Shown: positions 1-11,215 of the stretch, piece by piece
Layout of the letters: every line of letters begins with the position of its first letter
Numbering within the stretch: the stretch's first letter is position 1
Origin: Lactifluus volemus
Lineage: Eukaryota; Basidiomycota; Agaricomycetes; Russulales; Russulaceae
Direction of reading: 5' to 3'
Assembly (NCBI GenBank): GCA_022376515.1
Contig: WTXI01000084.1
Span: forward strand, 1-64,000
Length of the DNA: 64,000 nt
The notes under the pieces: model-generated
Told to the model about the DNA's origin: nothing
Databases searched by the model: none
Seen by the model: the letters and a program-made list of their open reading frames with translations, nothing else
Made by a program: the position numbers and the translations under genes

Positions 1-969
1 CAAACAACAAACATCGGGTACGAACAGTCGTCCAAGTCATTTTAGTATTGGCGACTTTCTCTAAAATACATGGGTAGACAGGCACCCAAAACGTTGGCCT
101 ATTTTATACACTCGGACCTGCCCACCTGACACTGAAGTTGCACGGAAACATCAACATCAACATTTTCTGTGTGGAAATAGAAAACCGCCGGTCACAACGT
201 CGTCAAGAAAATACAGTATTCTGTTGTGCGAGTGTGGACATCTCGGATAGAAGGATCTACTAATGGAAGATGATAACAACGATCGGATGATGAAAAGCGA
301 TGTCAGTGGTGAGAGTCGGCAAAAGTACACCTGGCGTCGTGTCATATGAAATTGACAACAGGATTACACGAATGATAGAGTAAGTATGTGAACGGCGAAA
401 GCAAGCAAGCACTGAACTCAATCTATGGGACTATTGTGGGTCGTCAAGTAGCACCCCTAGCCATTGGCGTCGTCACGTCGAGGAACACGAGTAGTCTCTG
501 TTATAGCCAAAGGGATGGCAACGATGAACTTCGTTGTGGCTTCTGATGCATCGAAGGCCCGCAGAAACTTCACATTCTCAAGATGAACGATGCTGCTCCT
601 TCACCTGCTCCGAGCCCTCGAGTCCCGAGTCCACTCGTCATGCACCCTGCAATTCTCAGTGCGCCGCTGCAACAGGCAATATTCTCAACACTAAAATGAC
701 ATAGAACGGGCCTGCGGATTTGAAATGGGGAATCGCTGAGGAATCTGTGTAACTTGGGTGAGCGGTCCGATCCCTAGAGGTGTTGTTTGTTCGTAGTGCA
801 AAAACGTCAAAGCGCAAGCAAAGCCTGACAGCGTTCTAGACAATCACCCAGACATTTATTTTTGAGAGAGATATAGACAAGCCCAGCCACTAGAAAATAA
901 CAGTAATAGATACAATCTCGTGATAAATAGTGATTTTGAAACTGTAACGACAATTTGAGTTGACTCAAT
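1..969. other. 3' flank of NLR copy A (no gene seen)
   Basis: No coding region is visible. This DNA lies downstream of the stop codon of NLR copy A and is clearly repeated at about 10161-11215 downstream of copy B. Both stretches share the same opening (caaacaacaaa), a common 'ttttagtattggcga' segment and a shared end near the stop codons. Shorter pieces recur after C, D and E. It is therefore part of the duplicated unit, probably 3' UTR and terminator sequence plus spacer. Confidence 0.7.
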
Positions 970-3900
970 TTAGATATCATGATATACTGTAGCCCAATCT
1001 GATCCGTGCACAAAGTTTTCCAGTTCAAGAGAAGTTTCGTATCTGCCTGAAATCCATACGGTGTTAGACCTATGAAAATATGGTCGGTGAACCTGGGGAA
1101 TCCACATAAGAAGTTCTCCCTCTTCCCCACACATCCACCCATCATCACTAACTAGGAACTTGTTCATAAAATCGACCTTCTCAACATCTTCCATTCTGAC
1201 CTTCGCACTAACCGCGTGTTCTTGCAAGGTCGCGGTGCGCTGCAGGTCCGGCGAGAATACAACAGGGTCGACCGGCTTGGTGTATTCAGGAGATGGTCTC
1301 GCTACTGCTCCTGTTGGGGCATCCCATAGGCGAATCGTGTGATCTTCCGAAGCCGAAGCAATGTACCGCCCATCTGGTGAGAATGCAACACAAAGCACCC
1401 GGCCCGTGTGTCCAGTAAATGGGCATGCTATGGCCTCTCCTGTCGCGGAATCCCACACGCGAATCGTGCGATCATATGAGGCTGAGACGATATGTTGACC
1501 GTCGGGGGAGAACGCAACAGAGGGGATCGGGTCTGTATGTCTAGTAAATGGTGCCGCTATCACCTCTCCTGTCGCTGCGTCCCACACGCGAATCGTGTTA
1601 TCTGTCGAGCCTGAGGTGATGTATTTCCCGTCTGGGGAAAATGCAACAGACAAGCCCGAGTGAGTGTGTCCAGTAAACGGGTCTGCGATGGCCTCTCCTT
1701 TTTCAGCATCCCACACACGAATCGTGCGATCTCCAGAGGCCGATGCGATGCGCTTCCCGTCTGGCGAGAATATAACGGAAAAGACCCGCCTAGTGTGGCC
1801 AGTAAACGGGCCCCCAATGACCGCTCCTGTGGCTGCATCCCACATGCGGATGGTGCAGTCATCCGAAGCCGAGGCAATATGCCGCCCGTCTGGCGAGAAT
1901 GCGACTGCGTTAACCTCATCGATGTGTCCAGTAAACGGGCCTGCTGCTACCTCTCCAGTTGCGGCATCCCACACCCGAATCGTGCGATCTTCCGAGGCCG
2001 AGGCAATGCGCTGCCCATATGGAGAGAATGCGACAGAATAAATGCGACCGGCATGTCCAGTAAATGGACCCGCTGCGACATGTCCTGTTATCGCATCCCA
2101 CACGCAAATTTTGTGGTCGGACGAGGCTGAGGCAATGTGCTGGCCATCTGGAGAGAATGCAACAGAGCGGACCCAATGGGTGTGACCGGTAAACGGGTCC
2201 ACTGCTGCTGCATCTGCTCTGGCACCCCACACACGAATCGTGCGATCGAACGAGGCCGATATGATGCGTTGCCCATCAGGAGAGAATGCAACAGAAGTGA
2301 CATGATCGGTGTGACCAATGAACGGGTCCGCTACAACTTTTCCTGTTCCAGAATCCCACACACGAATCGTACAATCGCTTGAGGCAGATGCAATGAGCTG
2401 TCCATCTGGGGAGAAAGCAACAGAGAAGACCCGATCAGTGTGTCCAATAAATGGCCCTACTATGACTTCTCCTGTCGCAGCATCCCATACGTGAACCATG
2501 CAATCTGTCGAGGCCGAGGCGATGAGCTGCCCGTTTGGTGAGAATGCAAACACCCAGACGATATCCGTGTGTCCAGTGAATGGGCCTGCTATAACCTCTC
2601 CTGTGGCGGCATCCCACACGCGAATCGTGCGATCGAATGAGGCTGAGGCGATGCGCTTCCCGTCCGGCGAGAATGCAACACAACGGGCCAATTCAGTGTG
2701 TCCAATAAATGGACCCGCCACGATGGCTCCTTTTCTAACGTCCCATACGCAAATGGTGCCATCACCGGAGGCTGAGGCGATGCGCTCCCCATCCGGGGAG
2801 AATGCGACGGAGTAGACCGCATTTGTGCCGGTGTGTCGAGTCAATGGGCCTGCTACGACGTCTGCTGTTGCGGCATGCCACACCCGAATCGTACCATCCT
2901 CCGAAGCCGAGGCAATGTGCTGCCCGTCAGGAGAGAATGCAACACAGAGGACCAAGTCAGTGTGTCCAGTAAAGGGGCCCACTACGAGCTCCCCCGTTGT
3001 GGCATCCCACACACGAATCGTCCAATCCCGTGAGCCTGAGGCAATGCGCTGTCCGTCTGGTGAGAACGCAACAGAGTCGATTGGTTCTTCATGTGCCTGA
3101 ATCGTCATTTCCAACGCGGGCCAATGAGACAACTGCCCGCGTCCCAAGCACAACGTACGAGGGAATAGATGAAGGTAATGCTTGACGATGTGGGAAGAGG
3201 ATGGTGCGAATGGTAGTGCAGAGATGTAGATATGCGGAGCGCTCCTTGCCATGGCCATCCCAAAGTACCGAACAAACGCGGATGCATCATTCACAATCGC
3301 CAAAAGATTCTCCATAATCTGAGAACCCTGTTGCGATTTATGTAATTGTCACTTTAATGTCAAATTCAATTATAGGATGCACATACCTTCCTCTCGGGCT
3401 GGTCAGACAGCAACCATGTCTTCAGAGACGACAATGCTGGCAAAGCAACGCTCACTTTGCTCTTGATGCTAAGCACTTCTAGCCAAAACAAAAACTTGGT
3501 CTCGAACAGGGATAGAAGTTTCGCGAAGAGATCTTGCTCGAAAGCAACATGTTCTAAGTGGCCGTTCCAGGAAACGCAGGCATACGGTAGTGCAGGAGGG
3601 ATGTGTTTTGAAACTCGAGAGTTAAGGTCTAGGACATCGCTGTTTGCAAGGTATGATGATTCGAGTTCGCAAATGTTAAACTTCAGCTTGTCGAGCATCA
3701 AACCAAGGCAGGAATGTGCCAACTGACGATGAGCATCATCAAGATCCACATAAAACATATCGCTCTTTTTGCTAGTCAGAAAGTCACGGAATGATGTATG
3801 GAGAGGAATGATGCGACGCGTATGGTCGGAGGAAGTCACGTGACTCAGCAATGAGCCGAGGTGACGGAGCATTTCAAGAACAGGATCGGAATCGTCCGCG

Positions 3901-6459
3901 TCGTCGATTGGGGCATGCCGACGCAAGGCAAGCAAGGATTGTATCGAGAGCGGCTCGATTGCAGCAAGAAGTTGTCCCATTACGGAACGAAATAGAATCT
4001 GCGCTTCCTGAGGTAAGAAGTACCCTTCGAGGATTTCTTTGTATAATTTGTCCAACGGATCTTCTCCACTGCAATCTTGAGAGTGTCCCAACAGGCGCTG
4101 GACGCACTTTTTCTTGCTGAAGCCAAAACCAGCAGGAGGGCTATTAATGAACCCGGACGCAGCAGCTGCCCACTGGAACAAGCCCTCTGCGGCCTTTGCT
4201 AGCTCAGCACCATGTTGGTTGAACATGTCCCGAGGGAGTTCCTTCTGAAGATACAACCGAATATCTTGCTCCGTCTTTGCCGCCAGCTGAGTGTCATCCA
4301 TGTATAGCATGTCGACAGATGATGCTTCTGCGAATGAAGGTTCGATACCACCTTCCAGTCGTGAGGTGATGAGTACACGGAACTCCGATGGGAGGTCGAT
4401 GAGACGTTCCGCGAGGAATGTGTGTAACCCGATTTTGCCAGTTGCATCTCCACTTTCATCTAATGCGTCGACGACAATAAGAGCTGGCACAGGAAATGAC
4501 ACGTTCTTCAGTGGTTCAATGAGAAGGGATTCGAAAAGTGTGCGATAATCTCGGGCATTACGGAGAGAAGATCTATCCTTGATGACTCTCCCGAGGGCAT
4601 GTTTGAATGCATGATTTCGATCGGAGAGATCGCGGGCAATTGTCGTAAAGAGTTGGTAAGCGTCGTGCTTGGACTGCTCGCTCCGCAAAAAGGTGAAGTA
4701 TGAGGCGAGACACGTGTCGTCGAACCGACGTGCAACCTCGTGTGCAATCGAAGACTTTCCCGTGCCCGCCTGCCCGAAGAGAATGAGGCCACGTTTAGAC
4801 GACGGATTCTCAATCCACTTGACAATATGGTCCAGGAAATCTTCGCGTGTGCCTGGAAGACAGCGCTTCTCATCTCCGAATCGCCACCCTCCTTTATGAG
4901 GCAATTCTCGGATTTTCGCGTCCAGCTCTGTATTCCCCATGTGAGATCGACCATCCGATCGTGTCACTGTCACAATTACGCACCAGCCTCTATCCCAGTA
5001 ATCTCGGCGACGGCAGCAGCACGGGCAACGAATCTTTCTCGCAGCCGGACGAGATTAGAGCGGTGCTGTTCGATTTTCTCATCAACAGTGCCGACGATAT
5101 TCTTCAAAACCCGTTTGCCTGTAAATCACATGTTAATGATGACCGACGAGACCAAGGGACTAAGATGACATACCAACATTGACGTCCTCCGCATACGATC
5201 TGATGAACTCGGCGCATTCCGAGACGCACTTCAGCATGTCCTCTAGGATTTTGGCTTGGCTAGACTCCGGCCTGATGTGTCTTAACGTGTCGGCCTCTTC
5301 CGCAAATTCGAACGCATCGAGTATTGCCTCAAGTAGTGTTTCGATGTTATCGTCACGCTGAACTTGCTGTATCAAAGCCTGGTGCAAGCAAGGTGAACAA
5401 GGAGTGGAACGAGTCGTGGTTTAGGACAGAACAAGGAGACGCACCTCTGGGATCTTTGACAGCACGCTCCATGCTAGTTTTCCATAAGGGTGAAGCTGAA
5501 CATCAGAAATTAGATCACCACGGAATAACAAAAACGATACTGAGTTTACCTCTGCGATTGTGCCGACAGTATCCATCACCCACTTGACAGAATTGACAGC
5601 ACTTTTCCACGTTTTCATTGTATCGATGTTGTCACAGCTTCCTGAGCACGACGGATCGTGTCACGTGACGTCACCGTCTGGCTTCCTCCTGCTATTGGCT
5701 GCCCAGCAGGACCGCTCTCAACAGGATGCGTAGCGCCTCCTTCCCTGGCTAAATCGGCCGCTGGAGGAATAGGGGTACTGACTACTTCAGAGGGAGAGGA
5801 ATTTGTGTTTGCTGACACGGCGATCGTTAGGAAGGCAGTACGTCCAGCATTTTCACCAGCATTGCCAAGAACGATGTCAAGTTCTTCATGTATGTCGTTC
5901 AGCTAAAAACATCACTAAGAATTCCAAGTAGACGAACCATGTCTGGGTTCGCAGGTAATCTCCTGCCTTCCAATAAGGACGTCGGTCGCCATAGTCCTTT
6001 TCGCATAAAGGATATGGTGATGCGGGAGAGTGGTTGTGCAGCGCTGCAGGAGACTCAGACGCAAATAAGAAGAAGAATAGGATATTCCCCACAATGTATC
6101 GAAGGTCTCGTTCCATTCCACGCGTTGAGCCATGCTCCGCACGGGTCGTGTTTGCCATGTGCGCTCCCCGTAGGCCACAGTAGCATAAAATTGTCTGCCT
6201 TTACCAAGGAGGCGCTTGAGATGGGGAAGGTCTCGCGCTCTGAGAACTAACGAGACAACAGATTTAGTAATTGTCAGAGCGGGATCATAAAGATACTTAC
6301 CGGTCACTCGGATGCTCGGAAGAAGCGAGGTTGGTTGGGTTTCGCTGACCTGATGACTGATGGACCCTACTCCAGCGGTTTGAGAACTGGTCTAAGGCAA
6401 GGACGATTAATAGCGAAGACAAAAGTTTAAGAGTCTGTGACACACAGATTTGGGATCAT
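970..6459 (-). CDS. NLR copy A: C2-like / helical / NACHT / 14 x WD40 (frameshifted)
   Basis: STAND-class NTPase of the fungal NLR type. I placed the start at 6459 because all paralogs begin with a 14-nt first exon (MIPN-) followed by a GTRTGT intron. C2-like exons lie at about 6250-5940, the helical region at about 5820-4980, the NACHT exon at 4927-3387 and the WD40 exon at 3327-970. The NACHT exon shows Walker A GQAGTGKSS and Walker B LIVVDALDES. The WD40 exon has 14 repeats of about 43 aa plus a degenerate fifteenth. The NACHT exon is two codons longer than in the other copies. Relative to B, D and E one base is missing at about 5633/5634 (GTCGAC becomes GTGAC), which shifts the frame in the helical region and predicts a stop a few codons later. 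The rest is intact, so this is either a recent pseudogene or a sequence error. A short C2-only product is possible. Confidence 0.85.
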
Positions 6460-7220
6460 CTTGGGCTGTTCTTAGGTATTGAGATATCTTGCGCAGATTG
6501 AAATATAGGTAAGAAGAAGATTGATGCAACCCTGCACCCTGCCCACGTTTTGCCAAGGCGCTTCTTGGGGACAAACAACACACGCCGTTCCTCGGCCAGG
6601 CACTCCCACACAGAAATGGTACAAGCTTCTCAAATAAAAATATAAGCCATGTTCAATGCCAATTCACGTCGTCAGCCTCAAGTTCCCTCACGTTTTCAGG
6701 ACGAGCGGGTCGAAAATATGACTTGTTTGTAAGAATCCGCCTTCGATCGATGTTTCGGTACTGTCAGGCTGCCCCGTGCATATCAAACTTGCTACTTACA
6801 AGTAAAGTGTAACCTAGCATGGAACTGTAGTGTAAAGGAGAATGGAATATGCAAATTTTTAAGGGAAGCTCGACCACGCGGCGTAATCCAACAGATTCAC
6901 GTTCTCTCAGAGTTCAGAAAGCTTCACGCTGATGCTGATGGATGGCTTGATAGCTAAATTGCCCCACGATCAAGTGAATTTGAAGTACATCGGAGGGAAA
7001 GAATCTCCCATACAAGTATACGAGACAAGGCGATATAATGTTGTTAGCGTAGTCGTTGTGGTATGAAACTTGGGCAAGAGAGGAATGTTGTTATATATGA
7101 ACGAGCGACGACCATGGGCTGAGAATATACGATCGATAAAGAGAGCCCGGGTGAAAAAGAATAACACGCGCATATAATGAAGATAAGGACTACCTAACGC
7201 AGCTGAAGCGGGTCGTTACG
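6460..7220. promoter_or_regulatory. Upstream module of NLR copy A
   Basis: Noncoding. It is homologous to the DNA upstream of B, C, D and F. A conserved block at about 6833-6865 (aaaggagaatggaatatgc, then an A/T-rich run ending aaggg) recurs upstream of B, D and F, with a weaker version upstream of C. A 'tacctaagaaca' element lies just before the start codon. Homology with the other units breaks at about 7185, where a dispersed repeat begins. The promoter role is inferred from position and conservation. Confidence 0.5.
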
Positions 7221-7555
7221 GCCCGGGGACTCGAAGGACACCTGGTATGGGCTCACTTGGCGGGACTTCCGCTTTTTACCACCCACTAAAAAACCTCATT
7301 TCAAGCTGTCTGATCAGGGTGTGGCTCTTGTTGTCTTTTAGGAAGTTATTTCTGGTTGTCAGCCACTAGAAGGCTTCGTCTCTAGTTATCCAGTCAGCAT
7401 GTAAGTCCTGGAGCCGTCTTCCTAGGGCATCTTCCCCGGTAGCTTTGGTTAGGTCCGTTGCTTTTTTGGATACACGCCACATAAGAACTAACCCCTCCAT
7501 CGCTAAAAAGTCAAAGGCTCTCACTTTGTAAAACTGAACAGTGGAGTCCCCCTAG
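7221..7555. repeat. Dispersed repeat R, copy 1
   Basis: About 335 bp shared with 40203-40535, including 'ggcgggacttccgcttttta', 'tctgatcagggtgt', 'cctagggcatcttcc' and 'ctctcactttgtaaaactg'. Here it lies directly before the start of the CDC43-like gene. At 40 kb it abuts the truncated NLR relic F instead. No coding potential was seen. It may be the old CDC43 promoter copied during rearrangement, or a small mobile element; the sequence alone does not decide. Confidence 0.6.
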
Positions 7556-7559
7556 CAGC

Positions 7560-9317
7560 ATGTCCCACGCCAACGAAGACAACGACGACGATCCTCTGCC
7601 AGTGAGCCAGCAAGATCCACCATCTCAATCTTCATCTTCTGTACCTTTTCCAGCTCTCAATAGCGAAGGGCACGTCTCGCATTGTATGAGATGCTTGGAC
7701 GACTTACTAGCCAGTCTCGTCGAAATGGACGCTTCGAGGTAAAAAAAAAAACACACACACAATTTAAAAAAAAGGTTTTGATTTGATGGTCTTTTTAGAA
7801 TGGCGATTGGGTTTTATTGCTTGGGAACGTTCGACGTTACTGGATTTGCGGAACGAAAGATAACCAAGTCAGGTCGTGAGGGATGGAAAGCGTGGATTTG
7901 GGATCAGTACGTCGGTAAGTTTTTTTTTTGGCCTCTTGTTCGCGTCTGTTCTAGCTTGGACTGATTGTTTTCGGGTGGTGATGATGGCCTGAATCGCCTT
8001 TTTTTCCCTTTTCGTCCTGGTCCGTTGTTCGTGAGCGGTGGTGGTGATGATGATGATGACGATCCGGCACAAGTATGTCTCCTCCAACCCTACGCCCTTC
8101 CCCACAACAAAACAAATATACATACGCGTTTACCAGTTTGTCGTTGTTGCGCGTGGAAAAGTAGCAACCGACCGGAGTGGAGGCACCGCATTTGATCACG
8201 CGTATGGTCGGGTCGTGCCAAGGCAAAGACGGAGGGTGCGCATTATCCATAACTATTGTATTGTGTTATGTTTGTTGATCTTGGAGAGGGCGCCGTCCCG
8301 TCGCCTGTTTGTATAGATTCGCGACTCTGCCTGGAGCAGACGATACCGATCTGCGCATGACATATTGTGCTTTTGTAGTCTGCGCTCTTCTCGATGATTG
8401 GTCCTGGATCGACCTTCCACGAGCACTCTCGTACATCCAACGGTGTCGGGTACGATCTCTATCACTGCGTCGCCTTGCTCGCTCGCCACCTGCTAATATG
8501 CGGGTTTTTTTCTCTTTCTTTTCAACGGATGAAGGCGGGTATGGTCAGACTCCGCTCGGCGTGTCCCTCGGTGGACCGACGCACTGTGCCCTCGCGTGCA
8601 TCTCGTACCTGCAGAACATACATGCGCTTCGCAGGCGCGTGTACAACCCACCGAGTGGCGCGCGACTGTGCGATGGTTGCTGCACATGCAACCGCAACAG
8701 ACGCCGCAGACGCAGTCGGAGGCGAAACTGGGTGGCGGCTTTGCGGGGCGGACGAACAAATTGGCAGACGCGTGCTATGGGTTCTGGAGCGGTGCCGCTC
8801 TCGCCGTGCGTCCCTTTTCCCTTTCAATCCCTTCCCGCAGTCAACTCACAACATACCCCACAGGCCCGTGACCCATTTCAAAAATGTTTCCCCCCCTTCA
8901 TCCCCTACAACTTTGCAACCTTGTTTGGCTAGATCAGATCCTTGGCGCAAATCATTTACTAGATGTTCACGCGCTCGGCGTTTCTGGAAAGGTGCCAATA
9001 CAAGTTTGGTGGGATTGGCAAAGCGCCGGACGAGCATCCTGGTGAGCATCCGATTACCCTTCCTTCTGGCTTCTACATTGTCTCCTCTCACTTGCGAAAA
9101 CTAAATGCCTGTTTCCGCAGATCCATACCACACATATCTCTCGATCGCAGCAGCGGCAATCACATCGCCAGATCCGGCATGGAAACTGCAGCCCCTCGAC
9201 CAGCTTATAAATGTGACGCATGAGACTGCGAGATGGGCCAAGAGCACATTTCCGCTGCTGCGCCCTGCGAGCCGAAATCGTAGCGGGCGAGCCGGAAAGC
9301 CAAAAAAAAGTGTATGA
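7560..9317 (+). pseudogene. CDC43: Protein geranylgeranyltransferase I beta subunit (CDC43-like), decayed
   Basis: Pieces match the beta subunit of protein geranylgeranyltransferase type I, which prenylates Rho/Rac-type CaaX proteins. Exon 1 (7560-7738) and exon 2 (7799-7914) give RCLDDLL..., DASRMAIGFYCLGTFDVTG and a tail ending WIWDQYV. Further on are CQGKDGG joined across an 83-nt intron to FATLPGADDTDLRMTYCAF, then GGYGQTPLGVSLGGPTHCAL, GGFAGRTNKLADACYGFW, CQYKFGGIGKAPDEHP and, after a GTGAGC...CGCAG intron, DPYHTYLS. These are in family order and keep the zinc and substrate-pocket motifs. However, the pieces do not join in one frame. A TAG follows LRVEK near 8160. Unexplained shifts occur near 8130, 8460-8530, 8635 and 8980. 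I read it as a pseudogene; sequence errors are the alternative. Confidence 0.7.
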
Positions 9318-9447
9318 TTGGGAGAGATGGGGATTGTTTCTCTGTAGGTTCAACCCAAATTTATTTCTCGAGGGTATATAGAGTATGATCAAGGAATCGG
9401 TAGAAAATCCTCTTTTTGAAGCGAAAATCCTTCATTGAGACGGGTGA

Positions 9448-9752
9448 CTAATAATCGCATTGCTCGCTGTTTCGCCGTCCAATTTGGACAAACCCAATGG
9501 ACGCTTGCTCATCGTCGAGGCCGAGAACGTCGCGGCGGTGCGTGCCGTACTGGAACAAGACTTATATTGGACTCGGAACGTCGTACGTACTACTATTTCG
9601 CCACCTCTTTTTTGGGGGGCTTTGGGTATCTGATTTGTTTTTATTTTTTGTGCGTCGGCTTTTGAAACTATATTTGGGAATTGTGGGTGGAATAGTGGGA
9701 TAAGGAGAGGCTTGATATACGAGCGATCACTGTCAGCATCAACGCGCGCTAG
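9448..9752 (+). pseudogene. YCII-domain protein, C-terminal fragment
   Basis: Two exons (9448-9582 and 9696-9752) join across a GTACGT...AATAG intron. They encode LDKPNGRLLIVEAENVA, AVLEQDLYWTRNV and WDKERLDIRAI, which is the C-terminal half of a YCII-like ferredoxin-like fold. In fungal members the motif YWTGNVWDKEKL ends the domain. The N-terminal half is not recognisable; a TGA lies just upstream at 9445-9447. It is probably a truncated relic, or a gene whose first exon I could not find. Function in fungi is unknown. Confidence 0.55.
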
Positions 9753-10160
9753 TATTACACTTGGGCGGTGTCGACATGTACGCGGCCACCTCCCGGTTCC
9801 GGGTACGGACAGGTTGGGTAATCTGTCGGTGGTACTACTAGTAGGCCACTGTAACCAGTAAATTAGAACAGAGAACGCATAAGTCTCTCGATTACCACGC
9901 TATCCCTTTCAAGCTGCCGGAAGCACCTTGGGAAGCACTGCCCCTGTTTGCGATGATAAGGTTTGTACAAACGAGGGGAGAAGTCAAGCGCCGTGATTCT
10001 GGCCAGCTTCTCCACCAATTATCCAAAAGTCTCATTTTTGATCGAACGGCGACAACAGGATTTAGCTGACTGGTGCAGTTGACCAGCCTGAGGAGATTTG
10101 GCATGGCCGACAACGGCAATTGCCGGATCACGTGCAGGTGAATCAAGATCGTCAACGATG
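9753..10160. other. Spacer between YCII fragment and unit B
   Basis: No supported gene. Short open frames show no recognisable family. Homology to the duplicated NLR unit starts at about 10161. Confidence 0.5.
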
Positions 10161-11215
10161 CGAACAAATAACAAACAACAAATATTGGGCAACAGTCGTC
10201 GAGCGCCCGGGCCTGTAACCGTTTTAGTATTGGCGATTTTCTCTAAAATACATGGGTAGACAGGCACTCAAAACTCTGACCTATTTCATACATGCGGACT
10301 CGGGCTTGCCTACCTGACACTGAAATTTCACGGAAACATCAACATCTACATTCTCTGTGTGAGAAGTAGAAAACTGCCGGTTCACAATGAATGTCGTCAA
10401 GAAAATATTCTGTTGTGCGAGTATGGATACCTCAAATAGATGGATCTACTAACGGAAGATGATAATGACGATCGGGTGATGAAAAACAATGTCGGTGGTC
10501 AGACTCGGGAAAAATACATCTGGCGTCATTTCACATGAAACTGAAAATGTGAATGATATGTGAACAGCGAAGCAAGCAAGCGCCGAACTCAATCTATGGG
10601 ACTACTGTGTGTTGTCAAATGGCACCCCTTATCCATTGACGTCGTCATGTCGAGGAACACGAGTAGTCTCTGTTATAGCCAAAGGGATGGCAGCGATTAC
10701 TTCGTTGTGGCTTCTGATGCATCGAAGGCCCGGGCCCGCAGCAACTTCACATGCTCAAGATGAACGATGAGGTGTCATGCTCTGGAGTATCTACAAGCCC
10801 CACAGTTGACCCATTGGCAGCACCTGGCGTACACGCTGCTCCTTTACCTGCTCCGGGTCCTCGAGTCCCGAGTGCACTTGTCATGCACCCTACAATTCTC
10901 AGTGCGCTGCTGTAACGGGCAATATTCTCAACACTAAAATGACGTAGAACGGGCCTGCGGATCTGAGATGGGGTATCACTGAGGAATCTGTGTAACTTGG
11001 GTGAACGGTACGGTCCCAAAAGGTGTTGTTTGTTCGTAGTTCAAAAACGTCAGAGAAGCGTAAGCAAAGCCTGACAGCGCTCTAGACAATCACCCAGAAA
11101 TTTCTTTGTGAGTGATATATAGACAAGCCCAGCCACTAGAAAATAAAAGATACAATCTCGGGATAAATAGAGATTTTGAAACCGTAACCGTGACGACGAC
11201 TTGAACTGACTCAAT
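10161..11215. other. 3' flank of NLR copy B (duplicate of 1-969)
   Basis: Noncoding. It is collinear with 1-969 with scattered small indels and lies downstream of the stop codon of copy B. This marks the proximal edge of the duplicated unit. Confidence 0.7.

Noticed and set aside
1160..3185. Plus-strand open frames opposite the WD40 exons (repetitive CPSGENATE-type peptides)
   Set aside because: They are antisense shadows of the WD40 repeats, seen equally opposite all five copies; no start or splice context.
8038..8316. Continuous open frame read at first as part of the CDC43-like gene (IIHNYCIVLCLLIL resembling MTYTALLSLAIL)
   Set aside because: The frame containing SLSLLRVEK and CQGKDGG, spliced to FATLPG, fits the family order better. 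The apparent match lies inside the predicted 83-nt intron.
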